Below, one piece after another: positions 22,038-35,200 of a DNA stretch of 64,000 nt. Positions within the stretch are counted from its first letter, which is position 1. Each line of letters starts with the position of its first letter. The DNA is taken from the NCBI GenBank assembly GCA_963921425.1, contig OY992838.1, positions 16,731,085 through 16,795,084 of the forward strand. Direction: 5' to 3'. The notes under the pieces are model-generated. The model was not told the origin of the DNA and did not search any database. It saw nothing but the letters and a program-made list of their open reading frames with translations. The position numbers and the translations under genes are program-made. The DNA is from Dryas octopetala. Lineage: Eukaryota > Streptophyta > Magnoliopsida > Rosales > Rosaceae.

Positions 22038-23001
22038 ATTCTCATATGCATTTTGTAAATCAATCATTCAACTAGAAATGCAGACTCTGAAAAATGTCAT
22101 GCTCAATGATAAATCACATTCTGAAAATCAAACTCTGAAAATAATAAAGTTAGCAAGTTGAAATTGATACTATCAAATTGCATATAAATATTGTAAACTG
22201 AAATATTTCATCTCAAATGAAATACTTATGAAATGTCAATAAAAAGTTGAAAACTGCTCCAGCTGAATATATCAAATCTGATCAATATATGTATTAAAAT
22301 TGAAATCATGAATGTAACTGATATGGTATCAAATCTGATCAATATGTGTACTAAAATTGAAATCATCAATGTAACTGATATCGTGTCCCAAACATGGGCC
22401 TAGGAGATTTGAGACATGGAAACCGCCACGTCAATGGATTAAATTTTAAAAACAAAATAATTTTTGTTTGTGACTTGGAAAAATTGGGAATAAATTTTTT
22501 TCTTCTTTTCTATTAACATTAAGGCTAATATTCAAACTTCCAACAAAGAAATAATTGGCAAAAGTAGGTGCACAGGGAAACAGAGAAATAATTGTGAACC
22601 TAGTTTAAGACTTGACAGTCTAATTCTTTAATATGAAATAGACCCAACTCCAAAGTCAATTACTAAAATAAGTACCTCTTTGAATTGGAAATTCAGGGGA
22701 TTTAAGAAACCACCCAAAGCAAGAGTTTTGAGAAAACTTGTTCCCACAAGGTAAAACAAATCTATTTACAAACTTAATTTTATGAACAATGAAGAAATAG
22801 ACATAATAGAAACTATCGGCCTAGTTAAGTAAGTAAACGGAGTTAGTTACCCACTCGATCATGGACAAATCCTCCTCTTCACTAGTGATTTCAATAGGCG
22901 ATCGGATTGGTGAGGCGGGGTTTGAAACGTCGAATCTTAGAAAGACAAAGGGATTGAAGGTGTGAAAGAGCTTACAAGGGAAAACAAGTGTTTGCTCCAT
23001 G
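22038..23001. other. Intergenic with short tandem duplication and LTR-flank fragment
   Basis: Bases 22075-22300 resemble 62462-62700 near the right edge of the window (shared order of gcaaactttgaaa/gcagactctgaaa, tgctcaa, aactgctc), so this is dispersed repeat sequence. Bases 22269-22383 hold two head-to-tail copies of a unit of about 57 bp starting atcaaatctgatcaatat. No gene is seen. Confidence 0.6.
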
Positions 23002-23049
23002 ACGCACTACTACAAAAAAACTCATATATATCAGTAATTTACCGATATC

Positions 23050-23760
23050 TAAGGCCCCTAAAATTCGATATTGGATGACGTGATATCTATTCTGATTGGT
23101 TTACATATTAGTTTTGAACTGATATCTCTATCATTTTTTACATCTTTTCCTTTTGAAAATTCGATGTATTTTTCTTTGCCGAATGATTAAAAACATAATA
23201 ACTTATATATTTATAATATATTATATCAATATTATATTTATAATTGATATCTTATAAATGAATAATATGAAATTTAATCGTAGAACTGGTATAAATATTT
23301 CCATAGACATCTGTATTGTATATAAAAACAAATATCTTAAATCAGACTTATATGTTTTTGAATTGTGGAACTGATATACATTGTCTCTTACACATTGGTA
23401 TTGGTTCTCATAACTGATATATGATATTTGAATTATATGTGTTTGAATTATGGAACTGGTATAAATAGTCTCATTGATATCGTTATGGGTTCTAAGAACT
23501 GATATCGTATATCTGAATTATCTGTTTTAAGAGTATGAAATTAATATAAATATTTCCTTAGACATCAGTATTGGTGGTAAGAACGGATATCGTAGAAATT
23601 TATTATATGTGTTTTTATTGTAGAACTAATTTTGAAGTCATGATTAGTATCAGTTTATTTTTTCAAAAAAGATATCTATACTCTATACCATTTCAATTTT
23701 AACATTAGAATTGATCTCATATATTTCGAAATTAGGGTTATGTGACACCTGTTTTGATAT
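23050..23760. repeat. Subterminal repeats of the CACTA element
   Basis: Many copies in both orientations of short words such as aactgatat, gaactgatatc and ttggttctcataactgatat at 30-90 bp spacing. CACTA transposases bind arrays of this kind next to the terminal inverted repeats. Confidence 0.7.
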
Positions 23761-24589
23761 CAGATTTATTTTTAGAAAATTGATGTAATTAGTTAACATC
23801 ATTGAACCATCTACTGCATATTCATTTAATGGCCAATTTATCTGCACAGATAAGTTAAACAATCCATTCCATTAATCAAATGTCATATATTTCAAAGGAC
23901 CCAAAAGTTGTCATATCACAAAAATTAGGGGGAGATCTCATCATCTCTAACTACACCCTTCCTTCAAATATATCTAAGCTAGCTAGGCTAGGCACTGTGT
24001 TGATTCTACCCTTTACAAAAACTGTTAGGCAGTAGGCATGCATTTTCCCAAAAAACTAGGCAGTAGGCATGCAATTCCTCATTCCCCTTTACAAAATATG
24101 GGCATGGCAACATTTTAACTAATTGATCTAAGTTCTATAATATCCACAAAATGACACATCCAGCCATCACCACATATACCTAAACCTACACATAATTCAA
24201 GTTAACAAAGTCACTCCATTCAACTCGAACATCATCAATTTGGTCTTTGGTGTAACTGCATCGCTTGATCTTCTACTTGCTCCATTGAAAACACAAAAGA
24301 AAATTGTATTAGCTCAATAGTAAGGTAGCTTAAAGCTTGCTCATACTAAAATAATGATTGCAGCTAGCTTGTGCAAATTCACATAACTAACACCGTAGGA
24401 AATAGATATTCTTGACATGAATATATGACTAGCTAGCCATATATTTATTTGCAATCTCATGAATATATGCAAATAGACATGTATGTCATTTCCTAGCTGC
24501 TTAGGACCGGAAATCAAAAGGGTTAACATCATAAACTTCATCTTCATGCAAAGCCATGGAGGAAGGTTATACGTCACTAAGATGACGGG

Positions 24590-25320
24590 TCAGCAACTAT
24601 AGCGGCTACTTAGGGAACTATGTGGGTTGATCTCATCTGCCGAAAGGGCCAACCTTAGATTTCTAGGCTCACTTCCAAAATCTGGCCACTTATGGTCAAC
24701 CAACTTCCAAGATGGAGAATCAGCTGGATGACGTAGTATGCCATCGTTGACTCTATGATCAGCATGCCAAGTAAGATCCTCTGATGTCTCACCACATTTA
24801 AACATTCGTTTAAACCTTGAAATAGGTGGAAAGTACCACAAAAATTTTGCTGGGACCCATTCCTGCTCAACCCCTTGCTTGTTTAATTTCCACCGAGATA
24901 GGTCACACTTGGGGCACTTACTTTCATCTTTGTACTCATTTTTATACAAAATACAATCATTTAGGCATGTATTAATCCTCTCATACTCCATTCCCTAACC
25001 AGATAATATCTTCTTTGCCTCATTCATAGACAAGGGTAGCACATGACATTTTGGTAGCATATCACCAATAGCACCCAATGGTTCAAAAAGCTAATATCAG
25101 ACCATCCATGTTTTGTCTTCAGATTGAATAGTCTAACCAATGCAGATAGCTTGTTGTACTTCACACAATTATCACATAAGGGTCTCACTCCTTCATCAAC
25201 ATAATCACTAAATCACTAAAACGCATATGGATTATCATTGAAATTATCAAAGGCACTCTCGCATATGTCTACTGTTTCGGACCCAAAGACACTAGATTCT
25301 CTTTCATTTTTTGTAGCTCT
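24590..25320 (-). pseudogene. CACTA transposase (TNP2/Transposase_21) fragment
   Basis: On the minus strand, 24991-24590 encodes a TNP2-type transposase segment with the family phrases ACLNDCILYK-like (here CLNDCILYKNEY), CPKCDLSRWK and PADSPSWKLVDHKWPDF. Upstream sequence (25320-25000) translates to further family-like text (LFNLKTKHGWSDISF, then LPLSMNEAKKILSG) with a nonsense codon just before MEYERI and a probable frame change. Downstream of 24590 the DDE portion cannot be recognised. The gene is the interrupted partner of the N-terminal piece at 28245-28494; the intervening 2.9 kb is a solo LTR. Confidence 0.85.
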
Positions 25321-25325
25321 ACTTG

Positions 25326-28239
25326 TGTAATGACCCGATCCAAATTTTTACTAGAAATTTAAATTTTTATTTAACTATGTTTTTAAGAGATTTTTTTTAG
25401 GTGTGGAATTGCATTTTAAAGATTATGAGATTTATTTGGAAAATAAAAAGGGTTTTGATTTAATATTTATTTTTATTTTAATTTAAGCTTGACCCAAAGT
25501 TGACTTTTAAAATAAATGGGTTTTCGACTTTGACTTTGGGTCCGTTAGATAGGTTTCGATCCCCCGAGTTCGTAGACACGCGGCACGCGTCAATCGGAGT
25601 TACAGATTGAAAGATATGGGCGTTTGAAGCAAGGGGCAATTTCGTAAAATGGACAAATTGGGTTTAAAAATCAGATTTTTTTTCTAGAAGATTCTCTCTC
25701 TCTCTAGAATATTCTCTCTCCCTCTATTTATCCTCTCTCCCCGCACCCTCTCTCCCCATTTTTCTTTCCTCTCTCCCGCACCCCCTCCCCGGCGCCCACA
25801 ACCCAGCAGCCACCACCTTCGCCGTCGACCGCCCCTCGCCGGCCAGCCTCACCAGCGTGACCCCACCCCACCGCGCCGAACACCCCCCTCGGCCTTCTCT
25901 CTCCCCGAGTTCTCTCTCTCTTCTCTCTCCTCTGCGCGCGGCCAACCCAGCCACTTTCGGCGGCTGTCCCATTGACCCCGACCCCTGGCGACCTCCCCCG
26001 TCGGCCGATCAGCTCGGCCCGACCCTCCTCCAGCCAGCCCAGCTCCCACACGCGCGAGAACGAGGCCAGAGGAAGCCCAGCCCGCCGCCACTGCTCGCCG
26101 GATTCCGGCCAAATCTCAGCCCATTTCATCCCTATTTTTGGTGAGATTTCTTCCTCTTCCTCTGGGTTTTCATTTTCCTAATTGATGTTGATTAATTTCG
26201 AGTATATAGGAATTGGAAATTTCTGGGTTTTGAAGCCATTTCGGGTTGTTCTTTAATTTTCGGACTAGAGGGCTGTTTTTGTCGTTTTAAATAATAAATT
26301 CTATTCCTAGGAACCCCAATATTGGTTTAAGATTGAAGGATTGAGTGGGTTTGAGGAATTAGGCATTTCTTGGTTGAATTTGGAGTTGGGGCAGCCACTT
26401 TGGACGGCTCCTGCAGTGAGTCCGAACCCCCGCTGCCATTCGTGAATAAAGGATTAATTTTGGGCAATTGTGGAGTAAGTTATTGATCTTGGTTAGGACG
26501 TTTTTGGTTAGGCTGAGCCGGGGAACTTCCGGAGTGTTTATGTAGGAGTTTTGGGTCTATGAGTGGAGTTTGGGAATCGTCGAACTAGAATGGGAGGCGG
26601 GTGTGACGTTAAGTTAAGCACACATTTGCATTTAAGTGCCTTGAGTCGGAACTAATTATATTTCGTCGATTGTCTATTTTATAGGCGAGACAACCGCGGC
26701 TCGAAACGATTCGGCAGAGGATCGGAGCTAGGATTCTCACTGTGAGTGGACTTTTATTTTTGAAAATGCTTATGGAAGTTTATAATTTAATTTATACTTG
26801 TTTTCTAATTATTGTTTGAGAAATAAAAATCTTTGAGTTGGTTGTTTAATCCTTAATAAGTTATAAAAATCGTATCATTTTAGTTATTCCGTGATGTTGA
26901 TTTTAATTTGGGATTTGACCAATGGCAATGGATTTTGGATTTCAAAATGTGTTCATAAATAAGTTTTGAAACCTAGATTTACATGTTGATTTTTCTAAGT
27001 TGTTGAACTTTGGAAAAGAATCTAGTCTCTTGTTTTATTCACGTGGTTTATTTAATAATTTGGGTATTGTCGAAAGTTTGGATTTGTTTCATGTTTATTT
27101 GAAATAATACACCTTGGCATTTGATTTAAGTTTTGTTGGAAGGTTTCGAAAATATTTGCTTTCGATGAGAAAAGGATCTATTATTTGGTTTATGGAGAAA
27201 AATGGTTTTCAAACCACCCTTTGCAGTACCCTCCAGATTTTCAGATACATAGGTCTTTGGGACCCATCACGGCACACATATAGGCTTTGGGCCGTGTGTC
27301 GGGATGCTTCGCCCTTTGGGGGCTGCTTTGCGTGCACGTACGACCAGGATTTGCCTGCACGTGCTGATTTACTCCACGCGTGTGTATGGCCAGGATATTG
27401 CCTGCACGTGTTGGATTTACTCCATGCGTGTGTATGGCCAGGATATTGCCTGCCTGTGCGATGCAGGAATTCCGCATAGGTGTATGGCCAGGTTATTCAG
27501 GGTATATAGCATGGTGGAAAATGAAATTGGTATTTTCAAGAGTTTAAATATGGATTTTAAGTGAGAACCTACTTTTCGAGTTTTATAATGATTTTGATTT
27601 TATTATTACTGTGACTTGTTATTTAGAGGGGTGGCTTTTGAGAAATGAGTTTTGATTTATCTTTGCTTTGGGTCTCATTAGTTTTATAACTCTCTTAAAG
27701 TATGGAAATGATTTTAAAACTGGGGGATTTCAAAAAGTGACATGAGGTTTTAGAGTTAAACGTGGTTTTGAAAGATTTTCTGAAACATAAATTTTACTTA
27801 TGTTTTTTTTTGTTTTTATTAAACTATCCACTCACTGAGTTATCTCACGGTTTATTTTGTTTTGTTTTAAATTGTCCCCCCAGGTAGTAGCTTTGGTGGA
27901 GGTCGAGCCAATCACGTCGAGGCGGTTACATCTCTATTCCTTCTCGGACCAGTAGGCGCCTTTTAATTTTTGAAAAAATTCTTTGTAATAGATTAGAGGC
28001 TCTGATAACCACTTTAAACTTTAAGTTGGATTCTCTGTGAAATTTGTTGGGTCTGAGACCCTTTTTGGTTGTGGTAGAGGTGGTTGCGGTTTAGAAGTGC
28101 TTTTAACAGGTATCGGAATTTCTGGGTTAGTCCATTTTCAGGAGAGGTTCTGCCGAATTTTCGGTAGGATTTTCATTGAATTTGGATTCCCGCAGGACCT
28201 CTCTGGGATTCAGGGTGGAATCCGGGAGCGGTCCTGTCA
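25326..28239 (+). mobile_element. Solo LTR, family 2 (2914 bp), inside the CACTA transposase gene
   Basis: It starts tgtaatgacccgatcc and ends gggagcggtcctgtca, with a perfect 5-bp duplication acttg at 25321-25325 and 28240-28244. LTR landmarks in order: ttgacccaaagttgac (about 25493), a CT tract (25690-25730), a GC-rich section (25740-26130), tctcactgtgagtgg (about 26735), a tandem array (27340-27500), and ggtagtagctttggtggagg (about 27883). Open frames on both strands of the GC-rich part overlap and are Arg/Gly or Pro/Ser biased, not genes. This is the reference copy for the family because both ends and the duplication are clean. Confidence 0.93.
27340..27500 (+). repeat. Tandem array inside solo LTR
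   Basis: The word gtgtatggccagg(a/t) occurs at about 27381, 27429 and 27479, with an upstream relative cgtacgaccagg at about 27336. Between them are gcctgcacgtg and atttactcca(t/c)gcg. The unit is about 48-50 bp. Confidence 0.8.
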
Positions 28240-28244
28240 ACTTG

Positions 28245-28494
28245 TACAACCAGTAACTTCACCATGCCATATCCACTTCGCATATCTTGTGTCAAAACCA
28301 TTAAAGTATAGATGCTCCATAATCACTCTAACGGTATACTTTTTCAAGTTTACACATTTCAAGCAAGGACAGTGGATGTACTTCGGATTGGTAGCATTTT
28401 GTAATCCAAATCTTAAAAAACTCTTAACTCCCTTCTCATACTCCACAGACCTTCTATCAGCATGCATCCATGTTTTATCCATAGTCTTACACAA
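28245..28494 (-). pseudogene. CACTA transposase N-terminus (transposase-associated domain)
   Basis: The minus-strand translation has the transposase-associated domain pattern: DKTWMHADRRSVEYEKGVKS, then CPCLKCVN (zinc-binding cysteines), a HLYFNGFD segment and the closing KWIWHGE. The start at 28494 is the first Met of the domain. It leads directly into the LTR insertion at 28244, and the rest of the transposase resumes at 25320. It belongs to the CACTA element of 23005-29684. Confidence 0.85.
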
Positions 28495-29689
28495 AATAAC
28501 ATCATTTTAATTAATATAAACCCAAGTAAACATATGCAAAAAGAAGCATATTAACAGATAATATGTAACTAATATTAATGCCAATTTTAATTAGCAGAAA
28601 CTCATCTAAAGAACACATATACCTTAATCAAATATTCAATTATATTGACACCAGATGACCTAGTTGAAGCCTGACAATGTATTGGTTTTAGACCTATATA
28701 TCTTTACCCAGAACTTTACCCTTAATTGCAAAAGCCAAATAATCAGACCTTAAACCCAAAATCAAACAAATTAACCACACACCCAAATTCATAACACAGT
28801 TGACCCAAAACGAATGATTATTGCATAAATAAAGTTCCATATTTGAGTTAAATACAAAGAATTCCAGCACCCAAATTCAAACAGACCCAAGTTCAAACAA
28901 TCTACAAAACACCCAAATACAAACAAATCCAAATTATAGAAACACCCAAATAGCAATGCATACATGTTCAAACAACTTGCATATATTAGAACCCTTATTC
29001 CGAAATCTAAACTTCAAATTAAAAAGAAAAAATAACAAAACAATCTTATCAAATACCTGAAATCGTGAAGGCTGGGTGGGGGTATCAGAAAGCAGGCTTT
29101 TCTGGGTCGATCTCGATCTCACGACGTCATTCAGATCGAGCTCTCCTCTCTTTCTTCACGACTTCTCAGACTTCTCTCTGTCTCTTTGTCTCGTTCGCTC
29201 TCTGCAAGCGTTTGCACATGCTCAACCCATCGATCTCGACATCTTAAGGCTGGGTGGATTGGAAAACCAGCTAGCTAGCTTAACCTTCGAGCTTAATCCA
29301 TATATCTTCGTCGGAGATCGATGAAGAAGATAATGAGTTAAGGTTTGGGTCTGGGTTTGGTTCAGTTTGGATGTGAGTGTGTGAGTCTAACTGTCTGTGT
29401 AAACGCGGGTACTCAAAAAATTTTTAAGTTGTGAACAGTACGGCGTTTTTTCTATTCTAAAATTTTTGCATCATTTATTTGTATAGATATCACTTTTAAA
29501 GGAGGGTTAATAAATTTGTCCAACATAATATATCACATTCAAAATCCTGATGATATGTAAAATAGTTTATATATCAGTTTTTGAAAAAAAAAAACTTTTA
29601 AACGATATTAAAAACCATATTATATCGAATACCTTTAAAACTGATATTAATATAATGATATGTATAAGCTTTTTTGTAGTAGTAACGAG

Positions 29690-31543
29690 ATCAGGAATTG
29701 GAACCTCGGTGACCTTCGCCAGACTAGCTTTTGGCTTAGGCTTTGGCTTAGCCTTCACTCTTAAGATTTCGCCTAAGATAACGAAAGAAAAAAAAATGAA
29801 TCAATTAAGTCCTGAGTGTAAAATTTCAAAAAAAAAAAAAAAAAAAAATTGTTAAGTACCTCCTGGCCGTGAAGAAGAGCCTCCGTCGGCTTTTATTGTG
29901 ACGTGGAAGTCAGGGATACCCTTCAAAACTCTTTGCCATACAACATGAACCGACACGTTGAATCGATCACCATTCATTAGGGCCAACCATTCGTCGTACT
30001 TCGGCGTTGCGAAGAAATAAGCATCTATCTGTGCGAAGGACTTCGGTTTGTTTATCCTCACCCTAAAAGAGCTAAGCCTATGCTTAGTGGTCAAAAGGGG
30101 AATTGGGGCAGCTTGGCAGAAACCCAGTTGCCGGGCCCAAAGGTTCGCTGAATAGAGTTCAATCCCACCCTTTTGGCCTTGGCCCCTGTTGGTAGACCCC
30201 CTAGCCAAATTCCTTGTGTTGAGGATTGAGCACCACAAATCTCTGAAAGTTGTTTTGTTTTCTTCATTTTCCTCGTCGGATGGAAGGGTATCTTTTTCAA
30301 CATCATGTCACGGCGTAAGGAAAGAAGGATAAGAATGGCCAAGACAAAGTTGCCATCTTTCTGGTGAGCTTTCCTCTAGGGTGTAGAAAAAGTCAAAGCA
30401 TAAATAGGCCGAGTGTGAGGGAAAAGTGGCAAAAGTGCCACCCACGACTAAAACGGCCAGAATCGGGGGAGACACGGTTATGGTTGAGGGAGTTAACTCT
30501 GGGAAATATACCTGAAGCCAAACTTAGAACATCCAGAGAGGGCCACCTCGCTTGGTAAACATCACTGAGGTAATTATGCCGTGTGGGTGAGGACGAATGG
30601 CCCAAGTGCCATCTTTTCGCTGGATGCTAAGCTTGTAGCGAGAAGTATGAACTCCTTGGTAATCTTGGCATTCTGAGTGCAGAAAATGAACTTACACAAC
30701 CAATAGCAGAGGAAGGCGGCGTATTCCTCGTCTGTAGCCTCAGTCGTCTTTTTGCATTAGATGCCCACCCAAGTGTCATAATTTACCACCCTTTCGTGCT
30801 TATTCTTCAACGTCACTAGAAACTCTATTTGGCTGAGTTTCATTGAGATGACACGGCCATGAGGCCGAAAGCCAAAAATAGCCGCCATGTCTAGAACAAT
30901 AGGAGTCATTTGACCGAATCTCAAGTTCATCATGTTGGTTGCATATGACCAGAAGTAAAGCACCACCAAAAGCAAAGCTCTATCCACGGCGATATCTTTG
31001 GTACTTACCAAAATGACATCCCTATTGCCAAGCTCTCTCCATTTTTGGCCGAAAACCAGCATCATTTTATTTACCCAAGCAGTCCACTTAGTTCGAACTA
31101 TGGGCTATTGAGGTTGAAGGTAAATAGTGTTCTACCCAGACCAAGTAGTCAGACCACGACAGAAGCAGGAGTCATCAGGAATACTGGCCAAAGAAGTCTT
31201 GACTGTTTCGGGGAGCCCGGCAGGATAAATGCTCCAAAGTAACGTGTGCAATCACTCCTTCTAAAAGTGAGATTTGATTTTTCAAGTGAACAGTTTTGAT
31301 TTATGGCCATCCCCAACTCTTGCTCGAACTCTGCCGAGCGATCTTCAATTGTCTCGGCCAAGATAAACGGAGTAATCTCGGAGGAAGTCTGGTCCTGGTC
31401 GTGTGCGGCAATGGTTTCTGACTCAGATAAACCATAACCGGATTGCAGAACCTGAGTGTTGATAGAGGTGATAGCAGCAACAGTGGCGGCGTCCACCGTA
31501 ACTGGTATGGTTCTAATACAGATGTAGGCCATGGCAGGAGCAA
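29690..31543 (-). pseudogene. Plant mobile domain (PMD) protein, broken
   Basis: PMD (aminotransferase-like, plant mobile domain) proteins occur both as transposon-linked genes and as domesticated genes for silencing. The minus strand shows pieces in order: 31532-31149 (Ser/Thr-rich N-terminus, then DYLVWVEHYLPS in the same frame just upstream of a stop), 31065-30757 with the family core (FGQKWRELG, LYFWSYATNMMNLRFGQMTP, LDMAAIFGFRPHG), a weak middle, and 30238-29852 (LYSANLWARQLGFCQAAPIP, then FFATPKYDEWL). At least one frame change near 31090 and several stops separate them, so no full protein is possible. Its 3' end abuts the CACTA target site at 29685, and the transposon may have cut it. 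Confidence 0.75.
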
Positions 31544-32264
31544 AAACGCTGGCAGCGGCAGCGATGACGGCAGAGACAGGAGGAAGAAGAGGAAGCAGTA
31601 GTGGAAGCCATTGAAACAGAAGGGAAAAAAGAGATTGAAGAGTGGATGGGTATTATGGAAATCTCAAGAACACAAAAAGCAATTGCAAGAGGAAAATCGC
31701 AAAGGGAAGCTTGAGAGAATCTGGAAATTTTGAAGAATTTTGAAAGCGTGAGAATTAAAAATGGCAGAATGAGTTTTATAATGTTGTGAAGATGAAGAAA
31801 TGTGTGTGGAAGTTGGTAGGATTTGAAAAGCTTTTGATTAATAAAAAATGGATATGATTAGTTGCAGTTTACGAGGTAAATTTGGGGGCTAAAGGTAGGT
31901 TATGATTAGACTGACCTAGATTTACGTAATTCACGCCACCTAAATAACCCACGTGATATTGAGTATTAAATGCAAGAATATTATTGTCATTTGAGAATCT
32001 TGTCTGTTGATTTTTTGAAGTATCACGGTCACATGAAGAGGTATACAGTTTAAAGAATGTTAAGTGTTGAACGTCAGTTTTGTGTCAGGCTTGATTGGTT
32101 TAAAATTTTTGTAAGGTACGACAAAGAAGAGCATTGATAAACATCATTTCATTGTATTCTCAAGATAGGTGTCTCTGTTACGTACTTGGGTTTTGGGGCG
32201 TGACAATATCGCCTTAAATTACTGTCACAGCTTCCTATTTGATGCAAGTAATTTGTTACTTGTT
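31544..32264. other. Intergenic
   Basis: No gene. The sequence ends near 32203 with ttggggcgtgaca, which resembles the terminal bases of Ty3-type LTRs, but no matching start is found, so an LTR call is not supported. Confidence 0.4.
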
Positions 32265-32271
32265 TGGATTG

Positions 32272-35200
32272 TAGAAACTTCTTGAAGTTGAGCAGGAGAG
32301 ACGTGCAAAGTCTGAGTACCAACATCGAATGTCGTGTAAAGGGTATGCTGGATTGGAGTAAGAACTGGTTAGTGATGTGTTTTTAAATCCGCTGATTTTG
32401 TGTTATGATATTTAGGTATGCAACACCATCTATAAATTCTAAAACCATATGGCTTTTGGCAGTTGAATGACATGAATTCTGACCAAGAAGAGGTTGATCG
32501 TGCTACTCTCTGGATGAAAGCACGTTCAAATAAAGAGGGTAAAATCATAGATGCCAAGGCAATTGAGAAAGCAAATCAGATTGTGAGTCTGCACGCTAAA
32601 TTTTTATACTTAGTTCATGGCACCCTACAGTTTATTACAGCCACATCATTGATTGTTTTAAAGTTTTTTTTAACTAAATTTTTTAATTGCATTTTTAGGA
32701 AGAGTTGAAGCAACAAGAGAAGGAGGGGAAATTAAGTACATCTGGTAGCAATGATGTTTTGACACTTGCCTTGGGGACCCCTGAGCATGGTGGCAGGGTT
32801 AGAGCAGTTAGAAGTTATGTGACACCAAATTCATACTTTCACCTCCCTAAGCGAAGGAAGACAAGTGTGAAAGAGACTATGAGAGAGTCAATTAAAGCAA
32901 TTGTAGAGGAGGAGCGAGAGAAGATTGTGGCTCAAATAGTGGCAGAGGAGCGAGAGAAAATCAAGGCACAGATAATGGCAGAGGAGAAAAGAAAGATCTC
33001 GGCTCAAATTTTGGAGGAGGAGCGAGTAAATATTGTGGCCAAAGGTAGTGTTGTAAATATTGTGGCCAAAGATGACTACATTGGATGAAATACTAGCTAA
33101 TGCCAAGGGTACTGTTGCAAATATCTCAGTCCTGGTACAAAAGACTGCTCCTCCCACTCCCCCAACTCCACACACCGTGGAATATGGATCAGATAAAGCC
33201 AGCTGTAATGCTGCGAAGAAGGTGTTGGGATTGAATGACAATCCAAAAGAGGATGACATCATGGATGTGGATTCTGAAGTTGTGAGGGAATCAATATTTA
33301 AGGTGATTCAATGAAATTTCATATGCATCTAAACAATGCCTTCAGTTACGCTTAAAATGCTTAGTGAAAATGCCTTTAGTTATGCTTAGTTAAAATGTCT
33401 TCAGTTAATTTGAAATTGTGTCTTGTGTGCAGGGGAATCAATGCAAGTTAGTTGTGGAAGGTGAAGATCAAAAAATTGTTGCACATGCAACACTGATTGA
33501 GGTAGAGGTCGACAACCCAACTGTCCATGGCATTACTTTAGGAAAGGACAACCTCAGGGTTTCAATCTATGCTTCATTTAATGATGATGCACTGCTTCCC
33601 ATCCCTGTGACAGAAGAACTTGAAACTGTGGGCCAAGCCAAAGGTAGTGTTGTAGCTTGGCCAAAACAGTTTGTTTTGCCTATGGAAGAGAAGAAAAAAG
33701 GTATTAAGGTATTGTGGTCAACCGTGTCGATTTTGGCAATTATTTATGTTATTTATGAAATCCTACATCTAACATATTTTTAATTTTGAACCTAAAAACC
33801 CTTGAAGGCCAAAGCTGATAAGCATCAAAAGAGCGTAAACAAGCCACAACCTTTGGACCTGAAAGTACTGCCCCCTACATTGAAGGTGTTATGCATGTAT
33901 GCACAAACTGGCATGAAGAAGGATGCGACAATCCACTTTGTAATTGAACCTGAAGTTTTTGGTCAGCCTCGGAAAACCCACATACTGAGTGAAAATATAG
34001 AGCAGTTTAGCCGTATGGAGGAGATATCAGCCACTTGCATTGTTGTGTATATGAGGTAGCTTAATTATGTCTTTCTATGTGAATTAAGTAATAAGTTTGG
34101 CAAGCTTTCTTCCACTGTGATATGTTAAATTATGTATGTTTCTTATAGGTTTTTATTCGATGTGGTTAAGAAATCAAAAATGAATGACATGATTGGTTTT
34201 ATTGACCCTACTCGAATTGGGGCGGTTGGTTGTGGAACTATTGATGAGAGATCACAAGTATTAGCATATAGGTTCAAAAGTTCTGCTGAGGATCAGCTTT
34301 ACTTGGTCCCTTATAACTATGGGTAAGTAATTGTTTTAATGTGTTTGCTAGTTGTTTTGCAATTTAACGTAATCCATAAGAAGTTTGGTAGATGTTTAGT
34401 GAATTTTCTATGTGTAGAAATCATTGAGTGTTAACGGTTGTCAATCCAGACAAGAAGATTGTCCATTTTTTGGACCCAATGAGAAGGAGACTATGTGGTG
34501 AAGAATGGAGAACTGTGGTGGACAAGTAAGTAATTAATTTAGTAGAAGCTTGATTCCCAAAACAGCAGTTTGATTTATTTATGCATATGCATTTTAAGGT
34601 ATTTATTTGCTATGCTGATACACGGTATCTGTTTTCATGTTAAAGTGCGATCATAATCTTGAAAGCCCAAGGGAATAAGAAAGGGAACAAGGCAGTTTTG
34701 TGGAAAAACTTGTCGGTATGCATGTTTGCTAATTTCTACTCAAGTTCATAATGATTTAGATATAATACTTAAGATTATGAATTTTGGTCCTAATTCTATT
34801 GCTTATACTATTTAGGGCATTCTTCAACAACCAACTCACAAGGATTGTGGCTATTTTGTTATGCGGTTTATGAAAGAGATAGTTAAAGATGAATGATTAA
34901 GCTTTGCTACCAAGGTACAAACTGAACTTGAAATTTAGACTTAATTTTATACTATTTGGAATGTATATATACTAGGATATATATATATCATGGGAAGTTT
35001 GAAATTTAATAAGCTGAAAGGTTAATTGCATGTGGGGCAGATTTTAAGTCCTAGATAGCATTTGGCCCAGACTTAATTGAGACAGATTTTAAGTCTTACA
35101 CACATTTGCATGTGTTCATAGTAGCATGATGAAAACAAAGAAGTTATTAATTTAGGTATAAAAGAATATTATATGTTCTTTGTAATTGTTGTCTCTCTTT

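Larger units (their letters stand above)
23005..29684 (-). mobile_element. CACTA (En/Spm) transposon, non-autonomous, split by a solo LTR
   Basis: The left end is CACTACTACAAAAAAA at 23005. The right end, reverse complemented, is TACTACTACAAAAAAG, with one change in the terminal CACTA. The 3-bp duplication acg flanks it at 23002-23004 and 29685-29687, as expected for CACTA elements. Subterminal regions are rich in repeated aactgatat words (23050-23760 and about 29490-29660). The transposase gene reads on the minus strand from about 28494, is interrupted by the solo LTR at 25326-28239, resumes at 25320 and ends near 24590. The C-terminal transposase sequence is missing, so the element cannot move on its own. 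Confidence 0.9.

Noticed and set aside
25724-26181. Overlapping Arg/Gly-rich and Pro/Ser-rich open frames
   Set aside because: Same GC-rich section of another solo LTR; low-complexity translation on both strands, no start context or domain.
31543-32206. An LTR ending at ggggcgtgaca
   Set aside because: Only the terminal-like word is present; no LTR start, landmarks or flanking duplication could be found.
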